From positions 57,406,217 through 57,470,216 of the forward strand of contig CM041298.1 in NCBI GenBank assembly GCA_023052935.1: DNA of 64,000 bases. The letters run 5' to 3'. Source of the DNA: Piezodorus guildinii (taxonomy: Eukaryota > Arthropoda > Insecta > Hemiptera > Pentatomidae). Shown here piece after piece: positions 10,372 through 22,091 of the stretch. Below the pieces are notes generated by a model. That model was not told the origin of the DNA and made no database searches. It saw only the letters and a program-made list of their open reading frames with translations. Position numbers and translations under genes: made by a program. Within the stretch, counting starts at the first letter, position 1. Each line of letters begins with the position of its first letter.

Positions 10372-11247
10372 TATTTTTGTTTTCACTTATCTATATATGA
10401 AATTATATTAAGGGAAAGTATTGCGATCGCGAAAATGTTCGTACTCGTGTTTTTACAGCAAATACACGTATTTGGTCCCCTTGGAGTTCAAATAACCACG
10501 TTGCGCGAAAAGGTCTGTGTGTCTGTGACAGACACTTGTACGAAACTGAAATTTCATTTTTAAGACAACCATTCGCACGATACTTTACACTAAATTTTTA
10601 AGCAAAATTAGGTGACCTGAAGTACTAATGTATACCATGCGTTTTGCACTTTTTTACGATTTTCACAAAAACAGCTATACCGATTATGATTAAACTCACT
10701 GTATTGATGAGAAATTTAATAAGCTTTAATATCATGTAGATTTCATTCTGATTGAAATAGTTTGACAGAGCTTAAATGACGAATTTTTACATTTTCTTCC
10801 TCGAAAGTACCTTTAACTTTGTAGATTTAAAAATATTCGGCATATCATCTTGTTAGCATTGGTAAATAATGCCTAAATATACAAGTTGAGCGAATTTGAT
10901 AAACAACTAAAGGAGAAAAGTGAAAAAATGTGTTTTTTCCTGTTCTTGAACACAATAATAGTAATATAGATGTATAATATACCGTTGGAAGGCCAAAGAT
11001 TTTAGAATCAAATATTATCTAATACACGGAATCGTAAAAATTAATGGAGAGTGATGAAGCCGATAAAATTACCTGATTGTTGTAGATGAAAATTTAATAG
11101 ATTATTTAATAAAACGCATGTTTCTATTGAAATTAAGTTGAACTAATTCTTTGATCTTTTTTTTTATCTAAAGCGTATTTAAAAATTCTTAAATTAATTT
11201 TAACAACGGAGGCAAGTAAAAGTCGTGTGTTACGCGCACCAGATTTT
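10372..11247 (+). mobile_element. Rep-A, near-complete copy
   Basis: About 875 bp, from TTTTTGTTTTCACTTATC (with two substitutions in the terminal motif) through AAGGGAAAGTATTGCG to the GGCAAGTAAAAGTCGTGTGT and GCGCACCAGA end. All internal blocks appear in order. It is immediately followed by an inverted fragment of the same family. Confidence 0.85.
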
Positions 11248-11249
11248 AC

Positions 11250-11692
11250 TAAAATCTTTAGCTTTCTAATGGTATTTTATACATATATGTTACTGGTCTT
11301 ATGTCCAATAAAATGAAATTTACATTAAACAAATATTTCTGCTCTTTTCTTTTTTGGTTGGTTACGAAATTCGTTCAGATTTTATATTTATTCCCTTCTT
11401 ATCAATCCTAATAAGATGATGTGGTTAATTTATCTGAACCTACAAAATTAAAGCTACTTTAGAGGTGAAAAATCAATAATTCGTCATTTAAGCTCTGTCA
11501 GACTATTTCAGTCAGGATGAAACCTACAAGATATTAAAGCCTAATAAATTTTACATGGATGTAGCGAGTTAAAAAAGCATGTTTCTATCGAAACTCAATG
11601 AGATTGATTCTTCAACCTTTTTTCATCTTTGTTTCATTTAAACGTATTTAAAATTTTTAAGTTGATATTGACAACAGAAAAAATCAGTGTAT
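11250..11692. mobile_element. Rep-A fragments in inverted order (minus then plus)
   Basis: 11250-11572 matches the minus strand of the Rep-A middle (ATCTTTAGCTTTC block to the GAGTT block). At about 11576 the match switches to the plus strand near the GCGC end (CATGTTTCTATCGAAACTCA to about 11690). The switch is a snap-back junction with the central sequence lost, similar in kind to the palindrome at 2.2-3.3 kb. Confidence 0.7.
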
Positions 11693-12045
11693 TTCACAGC
11701 CCTATAATATATTTTCTATATATAAGTAAAGTTGATAGGACTTAAACCCATTTTAATAAAAAAGGATGACTAGCTCCTTTTCACTCGAACCCTTATATTT
11801 ACTTTTATTGCATTCTTTCTTATAATTTAAGGCCCCTTTCATATAATTTAAGAAGCAAGTAGTGAAAACGTAATTTCTCTTATAATAGGTCAAGTAATGA
11901 TGCTTTCACTCGCCCTAGAAAAGGTTAACGCACTGGGCTCAAGTCAAGAGGTTCCTAGAAAACCTAGGCATCGAGCTAGAAACTAGAAAAATATCTATAA
12001 AAAATAAAATATTTATGTACCAGATAAAATGAATATAATAACGAC
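11693..12045. other. Nothing recognised
   Basis: AT-rich DNA without a recognisable gene or repeat family. Confidence 0.4.
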
Positions 12046-12047
12046 AC

Positions 12048-12560
12048 TAAAAATCTGGTGTCGGAAACACAGGAATTTCACTTAAACTCGGTTGTTAAAT
12101 TAAATTTAAGAACCAGTAAATAAAGTAAAAGTTAAAAAAGTTTAAACGATTATATTGTTTTATTTAAAACATAAGTTTTAGATAAAATAATATAGTATTA
12201 AACAATCATAAATAGGTTTATGTCCTATTCGTCATTTTTACATTTCCTTTCACAACTCTGTATATAACATATTTTCTCAAATATTTAACTGTCCAACCGT
12301 ATATAATACATCTGTTTTACTATTATTACGTTTGATGGGAAAAAAATAAAATAAAATAAAAAAAAAATAAATAAAAAAATAAATAAAATAAAAAAAAGGA
12401 ATCCATAAAGTACTAAAAAAAATCGGCACTTAAATTTTGTCAGAGGATTTCAATCAGAATGAACCCTAAGTGATATTAAAGCCCATTAAATTTCACATGG
12501 ATATGGCGAGTTTATAAAATCGTTAGAACCTTTTTGGAGACAATCATGCAAACTGTGCGC
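12048..12560 (-). mobile_element. Rep-A copy, diverged and truncated
   Basis: It starts at the AATCTGGTGTCGG end and runs on the minus strand to the Rep-A GTGCAAAATGC region, ending near 12560. An A/TAAA simple run at 12340-12400 replaces the segment near the GAACACAAGAA block. It is an older copy with many substitutions. Confidence 0.7.
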
Positions 12561-13335
12561 CAAGTATTTTGCATAGATTTATTATTATATAAAATAATAA
12601 ACCAAAACACAATAATGATCTATAAACGTATTTTTTGACCGTTAAAAAATATGCGATAGTAAATAATTCTTAAAACAAAAAATAACACTGACCCATATCC
12701 CTAATTATACAGATGAGTGAAGTTAGGTAATCCTCATGAATTGTAGCAACAGCTGTTGCAGGTGAACGCATATTAAATAATGCCGTAATCAATTTTTTCA
12801 GTGTTAATTAACATGCAGTCTACAACTTACAACGATAGGAAAGGTCAGTTGTGCGTAGAGCGTTAAAAATACCAAGGTGAAAGGTAGTTATACATATTAA
12901 TTTAACGAGAATCGGAAACAAGTCCTTGTTAAGTTGATTAATAAATAAATTATTTTTATTGTCCTTTGAGAAAGTAATTGTGTGGCAGTTTAATCAGATG
13001 ACAGTTTTTTAACTGATTTATATACGAGTAAATATAATAAATAAAGTTTACAATCACTAATTAGTAATTAGAGGAGATTATTAAAAGTTATCAAAACTAA
13101 TAAAAACATACAACTGTAATTATATACAGATCTGATTTGATGTTTATTTGCAACCACATTAGTTGCTTCTAAATTTGGTATCTTAAGATCATAAAAAAAA
13201 AAAAAAATGTAAATAAAATATAATTCATTACAAATAAAACAATAATGATTGTATCTGATCGTGCACCGTTATTTAATGTGGCAATAATAATAAACATTGC
13301 CAATAAATGCTAACCATGCACATCTATATGCATAC
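12561..13335. other. AT-rich, nothing recognised
   Basis: No gene, RNA or member of the families defined here was recognised. Confidence 0.4.
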
Positions 13336-13337
13336 AT

Positions 13338-14248
13338 TTTAAAAAAATGTAATCTTGCATGAAAGTAATGGGATCGTGAAACTTTTCTAATGCAAGATTT
13401 TTTTACAGTAAATACACAAGGTTCCTTAAGTCATAATGAAAAAGCTCTGTGTGTTTATTAGAGAAGTCTAACTCAAACTGAAAATTGTATGTCTAAGATA
13501 TTACAGCATTTTTTTTTTTTTTTTTTTTTTTTTTTTGTATAAAAGCGGTATACCAGAAGAGCCACATAATACCATGCATTTTGCACCTTTTAAGATTTGC
13601 ACAAAAGCAATAGAGTTGTTAAGATTAAACTCGCTACATGGATGTAAAATTTAATGGGCTTTAATATGATGTAGGTTTTATTCTTAAATAATATTAGACG
13701 CTTTAATGATGATAGTTTAAATTTTCCTTTACTAAAGTACCTTAAAGTTTGTATGTTTTTAAAAATTAGCCATATTATTTTTTTAGTATTTATAAAAAAA
13801 AAAACGGCTCAATATACAACATGAATGAATTTAATAACCATTTGAAAGATAAAAGAGAAAATTATACCGAACATTTCGTTACATAAGAATAGTAATTTAG
13901 TAAGTAATTTAATTTAGTAATGTAGTCATTTAGTAGAGTAGTAATGTACATTTTTTACATAAGAATAGGAATTTAGATGTATAATATACAGTTTGGAAGC
14001 TAAATATTTAAAATAAAAATTTTTTTCTTACATACAAACCTATATAACGTAATGGAGAAAGATAAAAAGGGCATAAACTGGAGTGATCAATGTAGATATT
14101 AATTTATATTGCTAGATTATTCAATCTGAAATCATGTTTTTATCTAAAATAACTGTAATTCTTTAACTTTCCTAGAAATTTCATAAATTTATTTTAACAA
14201 TGGAAAGGAGGTAAGTGAAAGTAGTGTGTTGGACGCATCGGATTTTTA
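13338..14248 (+). mobile_element. Rep-A, near-complete but diverged copy
   Basis: Plus orientation from about 13338 (the hairpin end is degraded) to GGAGGTAAGTGAAAGTAGTG and the final CGCATCGGATTTTT. A T run of about 29 bp at 13508-13536 has expanded inside. An imperfect duplication of the TTTAGTAATGTAG type lies at 13890-13980. It is more diverged than the copies at 5.6 and 44 kb, which suggests several amplification rounds. Confidence 0.75.
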
Positions 14249-15685
14249 AAAAATGAATGTTATGTTAAATAAAATAATAAGTTTTACGTTATTGGCAAAT
14301 ATAATTATGATAATTGTTTTGTAACCGTTACAGCGACTTGGAAATACATGGAGAAACTGGATAATGAATTCAAATAAAAGGAAAACCCACACGCGTGACT
14401 CAGCAGTATTATAAATGTTAATTATCTTCCTTTATTTATCGTAGGCTTAGTGAGGCCTTAAAAGAAAATAAAAAGTCACCTTGTCTCATGTTACAACGGT
14501 TTTGAAATAATAAATGACATTTGTACTTGGTTTAAATTTGAATCTCGAATGCTCCTTAAATTCAGATACATTACTTAAAAATAAATAAATAAATAAAAAA
14601 AATAAATAAAAAACATTGCAGAGTTAAATTTCAAAAAATCATACACAGAGATCTAATATTCTTTATCAATTTATTTTGGAAAAAAATAACTTGGGAACAA
14701 GAAACGGTTATATATGTCCAAATTAAGATAGCTGATAATAAAATGGAATCAATATTAATATATATTGAAATAGCAAATTGAAATATCGTTTTAAATTATA
14801 TCAATATGCCTTTTTATTTTATTTTTATTTTTTAAGGAAACATTGCCATATGTTCTGAATGAAAAAAAAAAAAATTTTAATTAAGTAAATTTTCCAAGAA
14901 TAGTAATTATTTTATTTAATTATTATTATTTTTTATTCAGAATAGACCATATGATATATTTGATACAAGGATTACTTAACCTATCTGATTATTAAACTTT
15001 GAAAGATAAAATTATCACTTTAACAAGGACACATAGATAATATATAAAGATTTCTTCTCTGGTTAGTTATTTTTTTATAAAATTCCTTTCGAAAACCTTA
15101 AAATGACTTACCTTTTCTGCTCAACCAGTAGCAGGGCATGGTTAAGTCATTCGAAATATCACTCTCAACTTACCTGTAAAAAAACATAATAATATAAATA
15201 ATTGATATTTTAGTTTTTAATTAATTGTAATGTTCAAATATTTAACATGGTTTTTATGCTAATATGATGCTAATAATGCCATTTTATAACCTTTATAATT
15301 AATTTTAGATTGGAAATAAAAGTTAACGTACCATTAATTTAACAAATATATTTCAGCCATTTATTGTTTAATACACCAAGAAGTTGGAGTACAATATAAT
15401 TTTAGTAATCCTTTTTAAAAAAGAAAAAAAGTCTTGGACAAATTTAAATCCGAATTAAAATTCTAAAAAAAAGTAATAAATAAAAAAGAAAAACTTCTGA
15501 ATTATTAATCAAATAAGTTAGACACATAATCCATAATAAGAATAAGCAACATATAATAAATTACATATTTAATTTTAAAGGAAAAACAATTATATAATTA
15601 GTAATAATACAGTGGTCTTTTAATTAATTAATTTAATTTTTCATAAATTCATACAATAATATAATATAGAATATAAGAATATAAT
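14249..15685. other. AT-rich, nothing recognised
   Basis: No coding region or recurrent family. An imperfect hairpin with CATATG...TCTGAAT arms lies at about 14848-14958. Its arms are short and could be chance in such AT-rich DNA. Confidence 0.4.
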
Positions 15686-15688
15686 ATG

Positions 15689-15905
15689 ACCCATCACTTT
15701 ATTTCATAGCACACTGCTATTTGTCCTCATGGGTGTTCATTGGCTTACTCAATAGCAGTGTGCTATGAAATAAAGTGATGGGTTATATATGAAAAAGCAT
15801 TTATATAATAAAAAATAATGTCTTGAAAATGGGGAAACAGCCCCGAAACGTTGACAGATATGAAAGCTTATGAAATAAAGTAATTGGGTGACAAATGGAA
15901 GTCAA
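15689..15905 (+). mobile_element. Penelope-like remnant: perfect 33-bp inverted repeat plus hammerhead-like motif
   Basis: Arms at 15689-15721 and 15751-15783 are exact reverse complements over 33 bp with a 29-bp spacer. Downstream, 15821-15856 reads CUUGAAAAUGGGG, a short loop, CCCC and GAAACGUUG. This resembles a hammerhead ribozyme core (CUGANGA - stem II - GAAA). Penelope-like elements are known to carry hammerhead motifs in their terminal repeats and often insert with partial inverted copies. No reverse transcriptase is left here, so the assignment rests on these two features. Confidence 0.5.
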
Positions 15906-16935
15906 TGTGTGCTCTTTTAAGTGTTAATAAAGGCTTTTTATTCCTGGGGCCATCAGCATGGTTTCACAACCCGCGAACAAGGGCATAGAAAGCTATATAT
16001 GTATTATAGTGATAATAATAACAGGAAATTTCTCCGTGTTTTATTAAATTACTGTTGTTTAACTTACAGGTTGATTAATTCCTTACTATAGTTAGTTAAT
16101 TGTCTAGTCAACCTCTTTCTGATGAATTCAGTGATAAAAAAATAATAATAATAATAATTTCAACAATAAAGTAAAAAGAAAAGAAGACAAATTATGGATT
16201 TCTTTATAATTAAGAATGATGAAATAACCTTTAAAAGGACCAGGGAAGGAAATATAATCAAAGGCAATTCTGTGAGTGGAAAAGCTAGTTTTCTAATTTG
16301 CGTAATGTGATTACCCCGAACAGCTCAAGCAAGAAACGCCCTTCTCTGGATTAGCGAATTTTCTCTTAAATATCATGAAAGCGAGGGAGAAGACTGTTTA
16401 CACTAATCAATATTCTCAGTGACGTATAAAGCGAAATTTAATAATTAAATCATGTAATTATTTTAAGTTTATTATCCGGAAGAAATTACAGTATTTCTGT
16501 TTATTATTTCTTCCATAAAATTTTAATAAAATGAAAAAGAGTTATCAATATTTCGGCGTATTTTAGCCATCTCCAGGATATTCTTTACTAAATATTTATT
16601 AAAAATAATTAATTGTTATATAAATAATTAATCATTTCTTGTTCATTTAAATAGTTATTAAAGATTGGTATCACAAAATCAACAATGCTATTTAACCAAT
16701 AAATATATAAAAAAATTAATTAATACATAGTATTGGAAAAATACTTTTCAAAGAAAAAGATGAATTTTTCAATACATGTATACAACATGTATTAATTTAG
16801 AGTTTTTATGTATTGTTTATGTACTATTATTGATGCCGTGACACATAAAAGAGAAATAATAAAATCTTTACTTAGACGGCTCATTAATTTGTAATTAAGT
16901 ATAAATTAAAATTACTATTTGACCAATACCAATTA
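15906..16935. other. AT-rich, nothing recognised
   Basis: No gene or family recognised. There is a short (AAT)n run near 16141-16158. Confidence 0.4.
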
Positions 16936-16937
16936 AG

Positions 16938-17022
16938 AATTAGAACAGAATAAAAGTTCTTGAATTGATTTTAACAACGAAAATAAGTTTAAGTCCAGTG
17001 TTTACGCGCACTAGATTTTTTG
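16938..17022 (+). mobile_element. Rep-A terminal fragment (GCGC end)
   Basis: Matches only the last 80-90 bp of Rep-A: AGTTCTTGAATTGATTTTAA through a degraded GGTAAGTGAAAG to TTTACGCGCACTAGATTTTT. Confidence 0.65.
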
Positions 17023-17445
17023 GTTTTATTTTTTTCATGACTAAACTGATATAAATAATAAGTTGAAGATTAAGTTTACCCCAGAAGAGGAGTTGCGCCT
17101 TTCCATAGTGAAGACCCCCAGCGAGAGACCTCCTCCTCAATGACTAAGGTACGACTCACCCCGCTCCGGGTTGGAACAGACCCGGGTTCTTTTTTTAAAA
17201 GCGTTGCCGGCAGACTGCAAGTCCTCACTTGGAGGGGTGTATTTTAATTCTGGCCTCAATGGGGTCGAAAAGGACTTGGCACCGCGACCGAATATCAAAC
17301 CACTCAGTCATATTGGCCTCGTCGTCACCGAACCCCTTATTTATAGCTCGCCCCATGGTGGTTATAGATATAACGTGTATATATTATCATCGTATGAATG
17401 GAATAATTAATGGAGGCAAATAACGAAAAATTAGCTTAACATGAA
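17023..17445. other. GC-richer unknown segment
   Basis: 17080-17360 has higher GC than its surroundings, with short overlapping frames (for example 17171-17410, 79 codons). No domain is recognisable. It may be an unclassified SINE or a decayed gene piece. Confidence 0.3.
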
Positions 17446-17449
17446 AGAA

Positions 17450-17570
17450 CTTAGTAGTAGCAGCCTTCTCCATAGCAACCTCTTATGTCCAAGGTCACGG
17501 GTTTGAACCTGGCAGATGGCTCAAGGATATGAGTATTGGGAGTAAGTAAAAAATCCTCAAAAGGAGAGGA
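17450..17570 (+). mobile_element. SINE-2, 5' part only
   Basis: The tRNA-like head is visible with a B box (GGTCACGGGTTTGAACC) and the linked AGTAAAAAATCCT block. The 3' half with the GTGACGTTAAAT tail is absent or too diverged to see. Confidence 0.6.
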
Positions 17571-17902
17571 TCCCAAATGTGTCACACCGATTTATATGAA
17601 TTTTTTTAAAGATAAAACTATACATTACACCATTAAACTCTGCAAAATATTAGAGATCAACGCTCCCCGGGAGTCGCGTGACAAAGTCGGAAAGTTTGTG
17701 CGCGAAATACACATTCAATATCTCTGGTTCTAGTAAAGATAAAAAAATAAGTTTAGTGTCCAAATTACTCTATTTCAAAGCGGAATAATTTTTAAAAAAC
17801 GTTATTATAATACTTAAGTTTTATGCCAGTTATTAATCATGAATATATAAATAATCTTTATTAAATAATTTTTTTTTTATGTTTATGTATACATATGTTT
17901 GT

Positions 17903-17925
17903 ATATATATATATATATATATATA
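17903..17925. repeat. Short (AT)n microsatellite
   Basis: About 11 AT units in a longer AT/CA-rich region. Confidence 0.8.
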
Positions 17926-18514
17926 GTATGTATATACACACACTCACTCACACATATACCAGCCAGGTTGGGAACCCTGGGCCTAATTTATTAAGGAGGT
18001 GGCCTTCACGAGTGACAAGTGCTTGTCCTCACCAAATCATCTGGGTTAGTCGCCAGTTGTTTGTTTCAGCGCACGTGCCTCGTCAATAAGTTGGTTTAAA
18101 GTCGATAATAAACGTTAATATAAATGCGGATACGTCAAATTAATCTATTATTGCTAAATATATTCATACTTATATGATGAAATATGCATAATATTTTTAT
18201 AAAGTGCAACATAGGCTTAAGGTAATAATTTGTTCAAACAAGGCATCAGTAAGGGAGGAAAAAAGTGAATTAAGAATTGATGAAATGTTAGCATTACTAG
18301 TGAGAATCAAGCAAAATAGCTTCAACAATGTAATTGAGAATTAATACGCAATGAGCTTGTTCTGGCCGTAATTTTCCCCCAAAAATATCTAAAAATGTCA
18401 TTTGGGATATGACAAAGAGGGTGTGTGTATGCTAAATACGGAAGGTATCATTATAAACGCCATGGTTAGGGTTTAGTTTAAAATAAAGTTCAGTATAACA
18501 TATTTTTTTACTTG
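17926..18514. other. Nothing recognised
   Basis: AT-rich. A small GC-richer patch at 17955-18085 is open for 64 codons without a recognisable domain. Confidence 0.35.
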
Positions 18515-18517
18515 TTG

Positions 18518-18826
18518 GGGGAGCGGCGTGGTCTAGTGGATAGAGCACTAGTCTGCTGTGCTCCGGGTCCTGGGTTCGAATCCCGGCTGTGGCAGAAATA
18601 TTATTTATTCTGTTAATTCAGTCGGGGGGCGACCCTAGGGTATGGAGACCCTCCTGGGACAGACCCAGCCTCTATAAAGTGGGTACCCAAATTAATTGGG
18701 GAAAAACCTGGCGGCTGAGCGTGATTAAGGCCTAATCACCTCATTGCACTGCCGTTGGCCTAGAAACAGTACGAATCTCTATATGTACTGAGCCCAAGAC
18801 TCTTCATGGGTTGTAGTGGTACAGGT
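18518..18826 (+). mobile_element. SINE-1, full-length copy (tRNA-derived)
   Basis: About 309 bp. The head is tRNA-like, with an A box (TGGTCTAGTGGAT) and a B box (GGGTTCGAATCCC), the internal RNA polymerase III promoter elements. The acceptor arms do not pair as in a true tRNA, so this is not a tRNA gene. The body holds the GGGGCGACCCTAGGG, GTGGGTACCCAAATT and AGGCCTAATCACCTCATTGC blocks. It ends TTGTAGTGGTACAGG followed by a T run. No exact target duplication was found for this copy. Confidence 0.88.
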
Positions 18827-19039
18827 TTTTTCGTTGAAAGATTTTAGTACATCCGCAGCTCGTAAAAATTGACATAGGGATTACTTTTACTATTTCTTAC
18901 CGATATATGAAACATACATAAAGGATAAGCATTCGTATCGCGAAAATTTCACCGAAAATACACGTTTAATGCCTTCTGAGTGCTATTGAGCAATTCGTGC
19001 AAAAAGATCTGTGTGTGTTGTAAGTGTAGCTCGCAAACG

Positions 19040-19070
<31 letters not shown>

Positions 19071-19075
<5 letters not shown>

Positions 19076-19351
19076 TGCCACTACAACCCATGAAGGGTCT
19101 TGGGCTCAGTACATATAGAGATTCGTACTGTTTCTAGGCCAACGGCAGTGCAATGAGGTGATTAGGCCTTAATCGCGCTCAGCCGCCAGATTTTTCCCCA
19201 ATTATTTTGGGTACCCAATTTAAAGAGGCTGGGTCTGCCCCAGGAGGGTCTCCATACCCTAGGGTCGCTCCCCGACTGAATTAACAGAATAAATAATATT
19301 CTGCCATAGCCGGGATTCGAACCCAGGACCCGGAGCACAGCAGACAAGCGC
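19071..19351 (-). mobile_element. SINE-1 inside Rep-A, 5'-truncated
   Basis: The minus-strand copy is flanked by an exact 15-bp target duplication AGCTCGCAAACGATA at 19028-19042 and 19352-19366. The A run at 19043-19070 is the element's poly-T 3' tail seen from the other strand. The first ~28 nt of the head, including the A box, are missing; the B box remains. A 61-codon frame across it is chance. Confidence 0.9.
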
Positions 19352-19576
19352 AGCTCGCAAACGATAAGTTATATAAAACTGAAATTCCATATTTTAGAAG
19401 CGTAAATGCCTGATATGTTACAGTAACCAAAATGGTGAACCAGAAGCCACTACATACTAGGAATTTTTTACCATTTTACGATTTTCTCAAAAACGACTCT
19501 AAGTAAAATTTAATGGGCTTTAATATTAGGTTTTACACAGGTTGAAATGGTCTGAAAAGGAGTAAATTTCCATATT

Positions 19577-19578
19577 AT

Positions 19579-19659
<81 letters not shown>
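19577..19659. repeat. (AT)n plus T run inside Rep-A
   Basis: About 65 bp of AT units and about 17 T, replacing the CCGATATTTTAAATTTTCTTC stretch of other Rep-A copies. The microsatellite was born inside the element. Confidence 0.88.
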
Positions 19660-19821
19660 CTCTAAAGTATCTATAATTTTTATTGAAAAAAATAACGAGT
19701 AGAAGTTGTTTGCATTGATAAAAAAAACATGAAATTATGTTTTTCGTAAGCTAAAGATCTTTGAAAAAAGTTAGAATAAAGCTGAATGATTGTATATATC
19801 ATTATAGATTATTTGATTTGA

Positions 19822-20131
19822 GGGGAGCGGCGTGGTCTAGTGGATGGAGCACTAGTCTGCTGTGCTCCAAGTCCTGGGTTCGAATCCCGGCTGTGGCAGA
19901 ATATTATTTATTCTGTTAAATCAGTCGGGGGGCGACCCTAGGGTATGGAGGCCCTCCTGGGGCAGACCCAGCCTCTATAAAGTGGGTACCCAAATTAATT
20001 GGGGGAAAACCTGGCGGCTGAGCGTGATTAAGGCCTAATCACCTCATTGCACTGCCGTTGATCTAGAAACAGTACGAATCTCTATATGTACTGAGCCCAA
20101 GACCCTTCATGGGTTGTAGTGGTACAGGTTC
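19822..20131 (+). mobile_element. SINE-1 inside Rep-A, full length
   Basis: About 310 bp with intact A and B boxes and all body blocks. An exact 13-bp target duplication TTATTTGATTTGA lies at 19809-19821 and 20132-20144 and defines the element's ends: GGGGAGCGGCG at 5' and GGTACAGGTTC at 3'. This copy gives the best definition of the family. Confidence 0.92.
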
Positions 20132-20268
20132 TTATTTGATTTGAAGCACATGTTTCCTTCCATCAAGACTCAGTGTAATTATTTAAACTTTTTCAACTTT
20201 ATTTAAATGTCCTTATATTGATTTTAATACAGGAGGTATGTAAAAGCAGTGCGTTGCGCACCAGATTT

Positions 20269-20805
20269 TTCCTATACTTCATGAACATACTTGATATATT
20301 GTCAACACCATTTAGCACTCTAAATTACATGTATAGTTTTGTATAGAAAAGCCACTAGTTACATCTTTTCTTGAGACGCCTCAACGGATTAGCAAGTATT
20401 ATCTAAAGACTTATAAATTTTATTGTGGGATAAATATGCATCAAATCAAGATCTCTGGGAATGACTTTGTTCAGGATTTTATTAATCTCATAAGCAAACA
20501 TCTCGGGATTCAGATTGCAGGAGATTAAATATAAAGGATCAATTGCACGTTATAAATGCCGTGTCAGCAAGAAAAAATATACTGTAGATACGGAAGGATC
20601 AATTTGGAATTTTGAAAGTTTAAGTCAATTTTTTATTATTCTTTCTAGAGCGGGCCTTACAACCATTGATTTACTAATATAAAGTTAATCAAACTTACAA
20701 TCCTTTAAAATAAAATCTTAAAAACTAACAATTACATAATAAGATCACTAACTACACGATATTTTTTTATTATTTTAAAAAATTTTCTGAATCATTTTTA
20801 AAACA
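20269..20805. other. Nothing recognised
   Basis: AT-rich, without a convincing frame. A TTTTCTTGAGACGCCTCAAC piece at about 20370 recalls the Jockey C-terminus coding region on the minus strand, but the match is too short to call. Confidence 0.35.
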
Positions 20806-20806
20806 A

Positions 20807-20915
20807 AAATCTGACGCGCGCGACACAGACTTTCATTTACCTCCATTGTTGAAATCAATTTAAGAACTTTTATATAAAAAGTTAGAGTTACAAATAATAA
20901 TTCATTGACTCTGCA
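20807..20915 (-). mobile_element. Rep-A terminal fragment (GCGC end)
   Basis: Minus orientation, about 100 bp: AATCTGACGCGCGCGACACA, CTTTCATTTACCTCC and the AATCAATTTAAGAA block, then unrelated sequence. Confidence 0.7.
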
Positions 20916-20983
20916 AAGCCATCGTCATAACTGACCTGTCTACTAAAGACTACTGTTTCGCATTCAACTACATTTTATTTTAA

Positions 20984-21752
20984 AATCTGGTCCTGGCAAA
21001 ACACGAATTTCACATACCTCGTTTGTTGAGAGAACTTTAAAATAACGTTTACGTTTAAAAAAAAAAGTTTAAACAATTATACTGTTTCGATAAAAACGTC
21101 TGTATCATTAAACAATTTATTATCTACAAACAAACAACCTACAAGTTGGTTTTATCTGCTTTTCGCCAATTTACATTACCTCAAACAACTTTGTGTATAT
21201 GATAATATGTGTTGCTAAAATCTTTCCAACGGTATATTAAAAAAAAAAGAAAGAAAGATAAGTACAAAAAGATGTTTATTTTTTTCTCCTTTAGTCGGTT
21301 CGTTCAACTTATATATTTAACTGTTTTTTTGTTTGTTTTTTTATGCTAACAAGATGATATAGGTAATTTATTTGAGTCTACAAAATAAAAGGTACTTCAA
21401 AGGAGGATAATTTAAAATATCTCCATATGAGATCAGAATGAAACCTACACGATATTAAGGTCCATGCAATGTTACGTTGACATAGCGAGTTTAATTATAA
21501 TCAGTCAAGCCGTTTTCGAGAAAATAGTGTAAAATGAAGCAAAATACTCCGTATAAAGTGGTTCTTTTAGTTTGCCTAGCATATAGGGGCTCCATTAATA
21601 GAAAATTTTAGTTTCATACTAATAAGCTAGACAGGCCAAAAACACCCTTTTTAGCGGGGCTTGGTCATTTGGACCCTAAAACAAGTAAAATTTCCAATAC
21701 CGCAATACTATTCCTTACTACATATTTTGTATATAGATAAATAAAAGTAAAA
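20984..21752 (-). mobile_element. Rep-A, near-complete diverged copy
   Basis: It runs on the minus strand from AATCTGGTCCTGGCAAAACA through all middle blocks to CAATACTATTCCTTACTA and the degraded hairpin end at about 21752. A small deletion removed part of the GTGTGTGTGG region. Confidence 0.78.
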
Positions 21753-22090
21753 TTAATAATTGAACCGAAAATGTTATGTGAAGATTAAAACAAATTCGGA
21801 ATATATAACTAAAATAATGTTGACTTTCTACAGATGTGTGTTGAGGAGGGAAATCAAGGTTCTCCCACTCCATCTTAATCCCGCCAAAAATTCTATTTCC
21901 AGCCTCGACCGACAACACCAACGACAGCGAACTTCTTACCTCTACCTACTTACATATTCTATTAGAGACTGTTAGTATAGAAAAAGTATTAGAAATATCT
22001 CAATTTCATCCGAACAATTATAGGTTGTCTCTTTGTGTTTAAAGTGTAATAATGAGAGTGGTAGCTCACAGTCATAGTCATAGTCATTAA
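21753..22090. other. Nothing recognised
   Basis: No recurrent family. Two overlapping short frames on opposite strands (21718-21921 minus, 21760-21975 plus) have no recognisable domain. Confidence 0.35.
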
Positions 22091-22091
22091 G

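Larger units (their letters stand above)
18888..20268 (+). mobile_element. Rep-A copy split by two SINE-1 insertions and a microsatellite
   Basis: Rep-A blocks appear in order at about 18888-19027, 19367-19570, 19650-19808 and 20145-20268, ending GTTGCGCACCAGATTTTT. A minus-strand SINE-1 (19071-19351) and a plus-strand SINE-1 (19822-20131) lie inside, each with its own target duplication made of Rep-A sequence. Rep-A was therefore in place before both SINEs. Confidence 0.85.

Noticed and set aside
14848..14958. Hairpin with CATATG arms
   Set aside because: Arms are short and mismatched; in DNA this AT-rich such pairs are expected by chance.
18518..18600. tRNA gene (good A and B boxes)
   Set aside because: The acceptor stem does not pair, the same head occurs in several dispersed copies with a common 230-bp body, and two copies have target duplications. 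It is a SINE head.
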